Assembly (NCBI GenBank): GCA_013215445.1
Contig: JABSRA010000041.1
Coordinates: 1 to 41,661, forward strand
Length of the DNA stretch: 41,661 bases
Direction: 5' to 3'
Source: Oceanospirillaceae bacterium
Lineage (GTDB): Bacteria; Pseudomonadota; Gammaproteobacteria; Pseudomonadales; Balneatricaceae
The notes under the pieces are model-generated. The model ran no database searches and was not told where the DNA came from. It saw only the letters and a program-made list of their open reading frames with translations. A program made the translations under genes and the position numbers. Below are positions 24,674-32,055 of the stretch, in pieces. How positions within the stretch are numbered: the stretch's first letter is position 1; every line of letters begins with the position of its first letter.

Positions 24674-25561
24674 ATGAATTTATCAGGTATTATCGGCTAT
24701 TCGATTACCCCTTTTAATGATGAAGATGGACAGGTAGATTATGAGAATTTAGCACCTGTTATCGATACCTTGCTTGATGCACAAGTAGATGCCATTGCCG
24801 CATTAGGCAGCGCGGGTGAAGCCGCCTATTTAACCACCACTGAATGGCAGCAAGTGGCTGAATATACAGTAAAACGTGTTGATGGTAGGGTACCTGTGGT
24901 GATTGGTATTGCCGAATTAACCACAGCTGAGGCAATAAATCGTGCTAAGTTTGCCTATCAGATAGGCGCCGATATGATCATGGTTTCCCCTTTCTCTTAT
25001 TACAAGTTAAACGAAGAGGAACTGTTTCTCCATTATCAAAGCATTTCAAATGCAACACCTTTACCCATTATGATTTATAACAATCCAGCAACTTGTGGTG
25101 TGGATATGTCACCTCAATTCATGCTCAGGATGGTTAGCGACATTAAAAATGCCTGCATGATTAAAGAGAGTACTGGTGATATTCAGCGCATGCATAAAAT
25201 TTATAAGCTTTCTAAGGGTAAAGTGCCCTTCTTTAATGGGTGTAATCATATGGCACTAGAAGCGCTTAATGCTGGCGCTAGCGGTTGGTGCACAGTGGCA
25301 CCTTGTTTAATCGGTAAACAAACAAAATATTTATTTGACGCCGTTCAACAACAAAATAACCACAAGGCGAGCGAGCTATTTTACCAACAATATGAATTTC
25401 TTGAGTTTATTGTGCAGTCGGGCTTAGCAGCAGCGGTTAAGTCGGGTTTCTCAATTCAAGGCACTCCAATGGGAGGCCCAAGGAAACCACTGTTGCCGTT
25501 AACTGCGACAGCACAGCAACAACTTAAAACACTCTTACTTGAATTAGGCAGTCATGCATAA
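24674..25561 (+). CDS. DHDPS-family lyase (dihydrodipicolinate synthase/NAL superfamily)
   Basis: 295-residue class I lyase with the standard catalytic set: LGSAGEAAYLT loop (44-54), Tyr135 in MIYNNPAT and Schiff-base Lys164 in CMIKESTGD. Unlike the member at 13322-14236, all landmarks are intact. With a class II aldolase in front and a MocR regulator divergent, it is more likely catabolic (for example a keto-acid lyase or hydroxyproline-pathway-type deaminase) than lysine-biosynthetic DapA. Operon with the aldolase; followed by a hairpin at 25655-25689. Confidence 0.87.
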   Translation: MNLSGIIGYSITPFNDEDGQVDYENLAPVIDTLLDAQVDAIAALGSAGEAAYLTTTEWQQVAEYTVKRVDGRVPVVIGIAELTTAEAINRAKFAYQIGADMIMVSPFSYYKLNEEELFLHYQSISNATPLPIMIYNNPATCGVDMSPQFMLRMVSDIKNACMIKESTGDIQRMHKIYKLSKGKVPFFNGCNHMALEALNAGASGWCTVAPCLIGKQTKYLFDAVQQQNNHKASELFYQQYEFLEFIVQSGLAAAVKSGFSIQGTPMGGPRKPLLPLTATAQQQLKTLLLELGSHA

Positions 25562-25963
25562 TCAGTAAAACAGAATATTCGGGACTTATTCGCATGTTCC
25601 TAAGCTCACGGGGCCTTATCACATGCCAATAGGGTCTCATGCCATTAGGGGCAGGTCTTGCCTTTTACCCCAAAGTCAAAAGGCAAGACTGATTAACAAG
25701 CGTTGAATGAGCGATCGCCAGTGACGCATACTGGCCAACACTAACTATTTCACCCTCGATCATTGCTTTTCATCTGCTGGCAATAAGCGACCAAGTTCAA
25801 TACATCTCTATATTTGATTAAAGGCTTTCAACACCCTATCTCTCTCTGCTTGTCATTAGCCTGCACTTGCAATGCGTCAAATAATTTACAGACACTACCG
25901 ACTAATTAACAGTTCAGCAATATTGATGCTAAAATATTAAAGGTAATATATGAGGCGATCGCC
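25562..25963. other. Intergenic region with REPIN-like hairpin
   Basis: Apart from the hairpin at 25655-25689, I see two GGCGATCGCC decamers (about 25711 and 25954), the second just before the next gene's start, and no coding sequence. Confidence 0.45.
25655..25689. repeat. REPIN-like palindrome, copy 1
   Basis: GTCTTGCCTTTT (25655-25666) and AAAAGGCAAGAC (25678-25689) are perfect 12 bp arms around an 11 nt loop. The arms match the ends of the RAYT unit at 28.1-28.6 kb. It stands 94 bp after the lyase stop and may also terminate transcription. Confidence 0.75.
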
Positions 25964-26806
25964 ATGCTGAAACAAGTAAATCTAAGTCAATCAATTTACC
26001 CGTTCTGGGTGTTAATAATTTGTATTAGTATAAGTTTTGAGTCATCCGCCTGCGATTTAATAATGGGCTATAGAACGAGTGAGAGGCAGCCACTGATTGC
26101 CAAAGCTCCAGACAACAGCGGCCTATATCAAGAGCTGTATTCCCAAGCAGCGAGTAAGATAGGCTGCAAAATTGAAGTACTAAGGTTGCCCAAAAAGAGA
26201 ATACTTCGACTACTGCGACAAGGTGCGATCGATTTTTATCCAGGGTTTGACTTCACCTTAGAAAGATCTAAATATACATATTATATTTTCAACGGTTTGC
26301 CTGGCGGGCATGTAGGGATATCACGCCTCGATTTCTCAGAAATCACTCACTTGAGCCAACTACAGGGTAAAGTATTATTACTCCATCAAGGGGGCTCGAA
26401 TCTACTCGAAAATGTTAGCTTTGATGTAACCAAGATTAAAATTAAACGACCACCAGAAATAAATCTTACCCAGGCCGTTAACATGATTAAAAACCATGCA
26501 GCCGATTTTTATATATATGATATATCTTCCGTTTATTACTACTTAAGACTCTATAATGAGAGCGAAATCAAAGTACATGCAAACTGCTGCAAAGGCATCA
26601 AACCAATGTACCTAGGCTTTTCGGCGAAATCTAAACACATTGTTTTATCCAAAAACCCCAATTATGACCCTAACTTGGTGATCAGTATTGATAACTACCC
26701 ACAGCAGTTAAGTGGTGGATCAATAGCAGAACAGTTTCAAGACGTGCTAAAAAAAATGTATGCCGAAGGAGAGATTGAGAAGATCTATAAAAAGTATTAT
26801 CGATGA
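25964..26806 (+). CDS. Orphan periplasmic substrate-binding protein (SBP family 3-like)
   Basis: 280 residues with a signal peptide (hydrophobic YPFWVLIICISISFE, cleavage near SSA-CDL; a lipobox is not convincing). The body resembles amino-acid-type solute-binding domains: IMGYRTSERQPL at the start, LLRQGAIDFYPGFDFTLERS, and a C-terminal QDVLKKMYAEGEIEKIYKKYY. No permease or ATPase adjoins, as is common for the sensory or orphan group in marine gammaproteobacteria. ATG 25964 follows GAGG. Ligand unknown. Confidence 0.8.
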   Translation: MLKQVNLSQSIYPFWVLIICISISFESSACDLIMGYRTSERQPLIAKAPDNSGLYQELYSQAASKIGCKIEVLRLPKKRILRLLRQGAIDFYPGFDFTLERSKYTYYIFNGLPGGHVGISRLDFSEITHLSQLQGKVLLLHQGGSNLLENVSFDVTKIKIKRPPEINLTQAVNMIKNHAADFYIYDISSVYYYLRLYNESEIKVHANCCKGIKPMYLGFSAKSKHIVLSKNPNYDPNLVISIDNYPQQLSGGSIAEQFQDVLKKMYAEGEIEKIYKKYYR

Positions 26807-26837
26807 CAAGGCTTATATTAAAAATATCGCTTCATAT

Positions 26838-27016
26838 TCAATAGGGTCAGAGTAAATTGATTTACCCACAAATCAATCCTTTCCCTACTCCCTTGATAGC
26901 TCTAAGATTTATGGTTGTCACCAAGCTTATATTGACTGACCAGCCATACCTTTGGTCATAAAACACTCAGAATAACTTATCAATTTACTCTGACCCCATT
27001 GATCGACCCCATTGAT
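26838..27016. repeat. MITE-like element, copy 2
   Basis: Left end TCAATAGGGTCAGAGTAAAT, right end ATCAATTTACTCTGACCCC then ATTGATCGACCCCATTGAT, in which the outermost CCCCATTGAT is duplicated. It lies between two convergent genes, so it may also act as a bidirectional terminator. Confidence 0.9.
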
Positions 27017-27090
27017 TCGTATTATAAGCTAACCTCTTCTAAAAGCCTGCACCAGATAGGCATATCTCTTTTTGGTGTGAAGCTCGCAAT

Positions 27091-27711
27091 CTAATTATTG
27101 TGGTTGGCCACCCATTCACGCGCTTTTTGTTCGGCCTGCTCAACTTGTTTAAGAGTCATCTTTTTCGCTAATAAATCCCGAAACTGTGCGGATCTGGAAT
27201 GACCATTTGCTGACGCCATATTCACCCACATGTGAGCAATGACATAATCCTGAACAACGCCTAGGCCGTTTTGGTACATAAGCCCTAAGTAGCTTTGCGC
27301 ATGAGCATCCCCTTGATCTGCTGCCAAGGTATACCACCTGACTGCTTGCTTATATTCTTGAACAACGCCTAGGCCGTTTTGGTACAGAAGTCCTAGGTGG
27401 CCTTGCGCATGAACATCCCCTTGATCTGCTGCCAAGGTATACCACTTGGCTGCTTGCTTATAATCCTGAACAACACCATCGCCGTACATGTATGCAGTCC
27501 CGATGTTGTATTGCGCATGCACATCTCCTTGCTCAGCTAAAGGTATCCACTCCTGCAACACTGTCTTGTGATTTTTTGCTTTATAGGCGGTAACACCAGC
27601 CTCAAAACCTGTTGCATTAGCAGAAGAAAACAAAATCAATGACAAGATTAGCAGCCCTGCCCTGGGAAATTGATGATATATTTTGAAAAAGGGGACTGGG
27701 TTTAAAAACAT
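27091..27711 (-). CDS. Secreted Sel1-repeat (TPR-like) protein
   Basis: 206 residues: a signal peptide (GLLILSLILFSSANA, cleavage near residue 33), then Sel1 repeats. Units of 36 residues at 79-114 and 115-150 (GVVQ-YKQA--WYTLAADQGD-HAQ--LGL-YQNGL) are almost identical, preceded and followed by more divergent units and a charged C-terminal helix. Sel1 proteins are scaffolds for protein contacts, often in envelope or host-interaction roles. The near-identity of the two units also at DNA level points to recent duplication. Confidence 0.88.
   Translation of the reverse strand: MFLNPVPFFKIYHQFPRAGLLILSLILFSSANATGFEAGVTAYKAKNHKTVLQEWIPLAEQGDVHAQYNIGTAYMYGDGVVQDYKQAAKWYTLAADQGDVHAQGHLGLLYQNGLGVVQEYKQAVRWYTLAADQGDAHAQSYLGLMYQNGLGVVQDYVIAHMWVNMASANGHSRSAQFRDLLAKKMTLKQVEQAEQKAREWVANHNN
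27262..27477 (-). repeat. Tandem 108 bp repeat inside the Sel1 gene
   Basis: Two 108 bp units (27370-27477 and 27262-27369) share long identical runs such as CTAGGCCGTTTTGGTACA and CATCCCCTTGATCTGCTGCC. Copy number could change by slippage or recombination. Confidence 0.8.
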
Positions 27712-27817
27712 TTACTTGTCCTTGTATGTTTTGGTGCTCCTAGGATAGATCAGTATACTCTTCTTTTCGTTTCTTTAGTTTAGGTTATACGAAAGGCTAC
27801 GCTAAGTTTTTACCTAG

Positions 27818-27919
27818 TTAAAGCCAATTGCTGGGGTCAAAGCCTCGAAAGTCTTTGGGGTTAACAGTGGTAGCATTGGCCAAATCTAAATACAGATAAG
27901 CAGCCTTGCCTAGTGCATG
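27818..27919 (-). pseudogene. C-terminal remnant, possibly PIN/VapC-like
   Basis: The minus strand reads ALGKAAYLYLDLANATTVNP, then KDFRGFDPSNWL and a stop. An N-P/N-K-D-F-near-end pattern is typical of PIN-domain toxins, but only about 33 residues remain and there is no start. Family assignment is weak. Confidence 0.3.
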
Positions 27920-27949
27920 CTTTATACTCAAAAAATCAGCAGCGATTAT

Positions 27950-28095
27950 ACGAAATTTTCTCCGTAATGCATTTCCCTGTGGCAGTTTGGGCAAACTGCA
28001 ATAGCATTTTCTAAGGTATCAAGTCCACATTGGCCAGCCTGGTTCGATGATGTACTTCCAAATATGGGGTTCCATCTTTTACTCTAAAACGAACA
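27950..28095 (-). pseudogene. HNH endonuclease remnant (McrA-like), frameshifted
   Basis: The minus strand reads RFRVKDGTPYLEVHHRTRLA in one frame and, after a one-base shift, GLDTLENAIAVCPNCHREMH in another. Together they give the VHH...ENA...CPNCHREMH core of HNH nucleases related to McrA. No upstream part is present, so the gene is a dead 3' fragment. Confidence 0.7.
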
Positions 28096-28109
28096 AAAAA
28101 TGAACGGCG

Positions 28110-28582
28110 TCAGGCCTTGCCTTTTACCCTCTGCAATTTAACAATCCGACTAACACGCGAATAATGTAGCCCATAGTAACTGCCTATCTCTGTTAAACGA
28201 TAGCCAGCGCTTTTATACGCAGTACAAATTGCGTCATCTCTAATAAATACGCTTCACGTCGTACTATGATAGCTTTGTAACGACCTTGATATATATGGCC
28301 CACACGGTTATGTAGGTGGTTAAATTTTTGCGTGTATACACCATTTAACTGACGCATGCCTCGAGAGAGATTGGCGTCAGGAGTTTCAACGAGCAGGTGA
28401 TAGTGATTCGTCATCAAGCAATATGCATGTATAGTCCAATTATACTGCTGGCAAACCTTATCCAAGATATTCAAAAAGGCGTGTCGGTCTGCATCTTTTA
28501 AATAGATATCCGATCGCGCGTTACCCCTTGAAGTAATATGGTATAACGCACCATTAAATTCGATTCTTAGCGGTCTACTCAT
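28110..28582 (-). pseudogene. REP-associated tyrosine transposase (RAYT), internally deleted
   Basis: The first 118 or so residues are a clean RAYT (Y1 transposase/TnpA-REP) catalytic domain: MSRPLRIEFNGALYHITSRG, the HUH-type YCLMTNHYHLLVETP, and VGHIYQGRYKAIIVRREAYL; the tyrosine nucleophile lies further on in NGVYTQKF. The reading then jumps: after YLLE the frame gives 14 unrelated residues (open frame ends at 28193), while a second frame to 28110 encodes the usual C-terminal helix-turn-helix (SAGYRLTEIGSYYGLHYSRV). The middle segment is missing, so the gene is broken by deletion and frameshift. Inverted REP-like ends flank it (28107-28128 and 28607-28630). Confidence 0.85.
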
Positions 28583-28590
28583 CCACTAAG

Positions 28591-28636
28591 ATTACTCCTT
28601 ATACACCAAAAGCAAAAGACAAGACCTGACCCCGCC
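28591..28636. repeat. REP-like end flanking the RAYT remnant
   Basis: ACTCCTTATACACCAAAAGC followed by AAAAGACAAGACCTGACCCC. It is inverted relative to the REP sequence at the gene's 3' end (28107-28128), the usual layout of RAYT units, and repeats at 16560-16608. Confidence 0.7.
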
Positions 28637-28694
28637 CCTTTCGCTTCCACCATCCATGGAAGGCGTGATATAGAGCGCCTATGCCCAAGGGTAT

Positions 28695-28916
28695 TCAGCC
28701 TTTCAGCTTGGCTCTCAGCCACAACATGCCCGGCAACAACACATAGGTAATGATTGGCACAATGCAGGCCACCGAGATCAGCGTCACCCAAGCATGGCGA
28801 TCACTAATATGTGCCATCACCCAAGGTGGAATAAAATACACCAGCGGCAACAGCGCCAGAAAGGTCAGCACGGCCATAACATGCTTGCTAGGAGGTTTTA
28901 TATTGGCTTGCTTCAT
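28695..28916 (-). CDS. Small two-segment membrane protein
   Basis: 73 residues with two hydrophobic segments (VMAVLTFLALLPLVYFI, about 13-29, and VTLISVACIVPIITYVLLPG, about 44-63), each starting behind charged residues. A family of short inner-membrane proteins of unknown function. It follows the pirin gene by 24 bp and is probably co-transcribed with it. Confidence 0.7.
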   Translation of the reverse strand: MKQANIKPPSKHVMAVLTFLALLPLVYFIPPWVMAHISDRHAWVTLISVACIVPIITYVLLPGMLWLRAKLKG

Positions 28917-28940
28917 GGGCTTGCTCCTACTGGTTAATGA

Positions 28941-29621
28941 TTAGTGCGTTAAGTAAATTAATATAAGCTGGCTGTCTTCTTCTGCTATAAACTTCACACC
29001 GCTGTCGCTGCGCACCAAAGTACGACCATTCACCGCCTCACCATTGATGGTGCCTTTGCCACGCGTGAGGTAAACCATAACTTTGCCCTCCTGCTTTATG
29101 GTTTGCCCGGCGTTGAGATTAGCCACGCTTATGGAAGTTCCACTATAAAAAGTGCCATCCTGTCCCTTGGGACCACCGTAAATATGGGTAACCTCTCCCT
29201 GCTTGGGTTCATACATTTTATAACCAGCAGCCTCGCCGGCTTCATCTGGCATTACCCAGAGTTGGATCATGTTATTTTGTGTATCATCGGGGTTAATTTC
29301 ATTGTGTTTAAACCCTTCTGCACCGGCCCGTTGGACCTGAGCCGCCCCTGAATGCAAACTTTGGCCGTGTTCCAGCGAACCTTCATGGCTCACGCGGCCA
29401 TCTACCATCACAGAGATCACGTCTATTTCCTGGTGAGCGTGCATACCGGTCTCACCCTTGGGTAAAAAGTTAGCATCGGCCAGGTAAACAAAATTGCCTA
29501 TGCCGTCAAATACCCCAGGTATTTTGGAGCTGCCAAAGACCCTTTGGTCCATGACAAAACGACGTTCGATAAGCCCGGCAAAGCCACCTTGAGTTAGGTC
29601 ATCAAATTTTAAAATTTCCAT
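28941..29621 (-). CDS. Pirin-family bicupin (YhaK-like)
   Basis: 226-residue bicupin. The metal-binding N-terminal cupin shows GETGMHAHQEIDVISVMVDG (His-x-His and Glu) and HSGAAQVQRAGAEGFKHNE. The C-terminal cupin is degenerate, as usual. Pirin-like proteins include quercetinase-type and redox-sensing members; YhaK is a cytoplasmic marker of nitrosative stress. Divergent from a LysR regulator, which may control it. ATG 29621 follows GGAG at ten bases. Confidence 0.88.
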   Translation of the reverse strand: MEILKFDDLTQGGFAGLIERRFVMDQRVFGSSKIPGVFDGIGNFVYLADANFLPKGETGMHAHQEIDVISVMVDGRVSHEGSLEHGQSLHSGAAQVQRAGAEGFKHNEINPDDTQNNMIQLWVMPDEAGEAAGYKMYEPKQGEVTHIYGGPKGQDGTFYSGTSISVANLNAGQTIKQEGKVMVYLTRGKGTINGEAVNGRTLVRSDSGVKFIAEEDSQLILIYLTH

Positions 29622-29685
29622 AATGTGCTCCTAATTTATTTATGTATGCTGTATTGATTTTAAACCAGTATATTTGTAACCTGCT

Positions 29686-29704
29686 ATGCGATAAATACTC
29701 GCAT
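29686..29704. promoter_or_regulatory. Inverted repeat in the pirin/lysR divergent promoter
   Basis: ATGCG (29686-29690), nine bases, CGCAT (29700-29704): a short dyad of the T-N11-A kind bound by LysR-type regulators, in the 113 bp between the two divergent starts. Confidence 0.45.
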
Positions 29705-29734
29705 GAGTAACTTAACGTTCCATCTGGAGTAACA

Positions 29735-30628
29735 ATGCCCGATTTAAATGACATGATGGTTTTTCGCACTGTGGTGGAACAAGGCAGTTTCACTAAGGCT
29801 GCTAATAGTATAGGCCTACCCAAGTCCAACATCAGCCGCAAGGTGAGCCGTTTGGAAGAACAGCTGGGGGTGTTGTTGCTAGAACGCACCACACGCTCGT
29901 TACGCCTCAGCGAAATTGGCCAAATTTATTACGAACACTGTGCCCGCATTCATGAAGAAATGACCAACGCCCAAGGCTGTGTTGAAGCCATGGCAGCGGT
30001 GCCCAAGGGCTGGTTAAAAGTGTGCGCTTCGGTGACTGTTGGGCAAACCTTGTTAGCATCTCGCCTAGCAGGTTTTTATGAGTCTTTCCCCCAGGTAAAG
30101 CTGGACTTAAAATTAAGTAATCGGCGCATCTATCTTGTTGAAGAAGGCTTTGATTTGGCCATTCGGGTAGGGCCGTCGCCTGATTCAAATTTAATTTCCA
30201 AAAGATTGTGCTCGGTGAAATTACACTTGTATGCCAGCCCCCAATATATAACCAAGAGTCAGGCCAAAAAAACCTTAAAAACCCCAGATGATCTAGCCCA
30301 ACATAACTGTTTGTTCATGAGTGCCTCGGCCCAAAAACAACGCTGGCAGCTAACCGTAGATAATCAAAAAAAATACGTGGATATCAATGCCGCCTTTATC
30401 TGCGACGATTTTAATGTGTTGTTACAGATGGCGGTGGATCATATGGGCATTGCCCTGTTGCCTGACTATTTATGTACGGGTCAACTTAAAGAAAAGAAAC
30501 TGCTGCGAGTGTTAGATGGGTGTGTGGGCAACGCTTTGGATATTTATGCTGTATACCCAAGCCGTAAAGGGGTTACCCCAAAACTGCGAGTATTATTGGA
30601 TTATCTGGCCGACAGTTTTGATTCATAG
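29735..30628 (+). CDS. LysR-family transcriptional regulator
   Basis: 297 residues: N-terminal winged helix (about 1-60; FRTVVEQGSFTKAANSIGLP, then SNISRKVSRLEEQLGVLLL) and a periplasmic-binding-like effector domain with the usual closing region (MAVDHMGIALLPDYL). Closest in style to the subgroup that controls pirin-type or quinone-related genes. It is divergent from the pirin operon. Effector unknown. Confidence 0.93.
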   Translation: MPDLNDMMVFRTVVEQGSFTKAANSIGLPKSNISRKVSRLEEQLGVLLLERTTRSLRLSEIGQIYYEHCARIHEEMTNAQGCVEAMAAVPKGWLKVCASVTVGQTLLASRLAGFYESFPQVKLDLKLSNRRIYLVEEGFDLAIRVGPSPDSNLISKRLCSVKLHLYASPQYITKSQAKKTLKTPDDLAQHNCLFMSASAQKQRWQLTVDNQKKYVDINAAFICDDFNVLLQMAVDHMGIALLPDYLCTGQLKEKKLLRVLDGCVGNALDIYAVYPSRKGVTPKLRVLLDYLADSFDS

Positions 30629-30650
30629 GTAATCAATAGAAAATATAAAA

Positions 30651-30670
30651 GGGGCAGAAAACTCTACCCT
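30651..30670. terminator. Possible bidirectional terminator
   Basis: GGGGCAGA (30651-30658) and TCTACCCT (30663-30670) pair across a four-base loop with one mismatch, between the convergent lysR and isochorismatase-like genes. AAAA upstream supplies a U run for the minus-strand transcript. Confidence 0.4.
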
Positions 30671-30687
30671 CTCCACTATAACGTTGA

Positions 30688-31389
30688 TTATTTCTGGTTA
30701 GCCATAAAACTCTGGTAAACGTATCCGTAAGCCGTGTGCTCACCCAATACGGCTCCTAACTGCTGGCCCATGGGGCTGCGCCAGTCATCCATGATCTCGG
30801 CCAAGACAGAGGCCCAAGTTACCACCTTAACACCCGCTTGGGTCATACGATGAATAGCGGCTTCACGGCTCACTTCGTCCCAAGTACCTGAGGCGTCCAC
30901 CACCGCATACACATCATAACCCGCAGCCACCGCCGAGATAGCCGGGAACATTAGGCACACGTCAGTCACAATACCTGCCATGATGATTTTTTTGCGGCCG
31001 GACTTTTCAATGGCTGCTCTAAATTCAGGAGACTTCCAAGCGTTGATTTCACCCTGACGATTCACTACGGTAGCGTCAGTTAAGATGTCGGTGATCTCTG
31101 ACATGACCGGCCCATTTGGTCCCTGTGGGTAACTGGCGGTGACCACGCTTGGCAGGTTAAGCACCTTGGCCATCTTACTTAGTCCCTGAATGTTGTTTTT
31201 CAATTGGGCCGGATTCATGTCACGTACCCCCACCATCAATCCGGTTTGGTGATCAATCATGGCCAGGATGGCGTTGTCTGGAGTTAATGTCTGGGCAAAG
31301 CGCTCGGGGTCCGGGGTAGCCATGCTACTAACACTGAACAACAAGGTCGCGGCTGCCAATAGGGAAGAGAATTTGCTTAAGGTTTTCAT
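30688..31389 (-). CDS. Exported isochorismatase-family (YcaC-like) hydrolase
   Basis: 233-residue cysteine hydrolase with the family triad Asp46 (AMIDHQTG), Lys119 (NAWKSPEF) and Cys145 (AGIVTDVCLMFPA). The start at ATG 31389, behind GGAG, gives a signal peptide (TLSKFSSLLAAATLLFSVSS) cut near SMA-TPD; a longer frame to 31485 lacks a proper ribosome site. YcaC-type proteins are normally cytoplasmic, so export to the periplasm is notable. Substrate unknown. It is convergent with the LysR gene. Confidence 0.87.
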   Translation of the reverse strand: MKTLSKFSSLLAAATLLFSVSSMATPDPERFAQTLTPDNAILAMIDHQTGLMVGVRDMNPAQLKNNIQGLSKMAKVLNLPSVVTASYPQGPNGPVMSEITDILTDATVVNRQGEINAWKSPEFRAAIEKSGRKKIIMAGIVTDVCLMFPAISAVAAGYDVYAVVDASGTWDEVSREAAIHRMTQAGVKVVTWASVLAEIMDDWRSPMGQQLGAVLGEHTAYGYVYQSFMANQK

Positions 31390-32055
31390 GTGATTGCTCC
31401 GTATGTGTAATGTGGGGTCATCATACGAAGCGAGGTTAAATAGATAAATAAGCAATAAAGCCACATTTTGTTCTATTACAGGCAACAGTCATAAAGGCGC
31501 AGAACTATACTGTTAATTAGATTTTTTAATCGAATTTAAAAATAATAGAAACGTAATATAGCAGCGGCTGCAGAAGATAAAGGTGAAGAAGCAACAATGG
31601 AGTCTGGCCTTTTTCCCCCTGCGACTTAACAATCCGACTAACAGGCGAATAATGAAGCCCATAGAAACCGCCTATCTCTGTTAAACGATAACCAGCGCTT
31701 TTATACGCAGTACAAATTGCGGCACCTCTGCTATTACCCTTTTGATCATATTACTCCAATGCCTGCGGGGCATTACGCTTCTGGGCTGCTGCTATAACCG
31801 ATAAATCTTGCCCTATATCTATTTTATATCGGATATTTCTACGAAGGTATCATCACCCAAAAAGATTTTATTTTGCAACTCTTCAAAGGATGATGACTGA
31901 TTTAATCCACCAGCGAGAAAATCACGATAATTGCTGCTGGCGTCTTCCAGATGTCCGCTGGATAGCGGTGGTGTATTGCAACCTCAGCAAGCTTAATTTA
32001 AGGTTATTCTAATCCGCCCCATCGACCTTTTCTTTAAACTAGTTTGAGGAATACC
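31390..32055. other. Intergenic region between isochorismatase-like and sulfatase genes
   Basis: 31390-31600 is the AT-rich promoter side of the isochorismatase-like gene. The middle is occupied by a RAYT remnant (31602-31975). The ribosome site GAGGA (32046-32050) of the sulfatase closes it. Confidence 0.5.
31602..31975 (-). pseudogene. Second RAYT transposase remnant (C-terminal half)
   Basis: The minus strand, in shifting frames, reads DASSNYRDFLAGG...ELQNKIFLGDDTFVE (the middle part of RAYT proteins), then DLSVIAAAQKRNAPQALE, then AICTAYKSAGYRLTEIGGFY and YGLHYSPVSRIVKSQ (C-terminal HTH). The 3' ~100 bp is close to the RAYT remnant at 28110-28200. The catalytic half is missing and stops interrupt the frame. 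Confidence 0.75.

Noticed and set aside
24674..25561. Lysine-biosynthesis DapA
   Set aside because: Context (class II aldolase, divergent MocR) and sequence point to a catabolic family member.
25711..25964. HIP1-like GCGATCGC motif as a functional repeat
   Set aside because: Only a few occurrences in the window (also near 2895), far fewer than in genomes where this octamer is over-represented; one overlaps a start region by chance.
29602..29892. 96-residue minus-strand ORF overlapping lysR
   Set aside because: Antisense to the start of a clear LysR gene and overlapping the pirin start.
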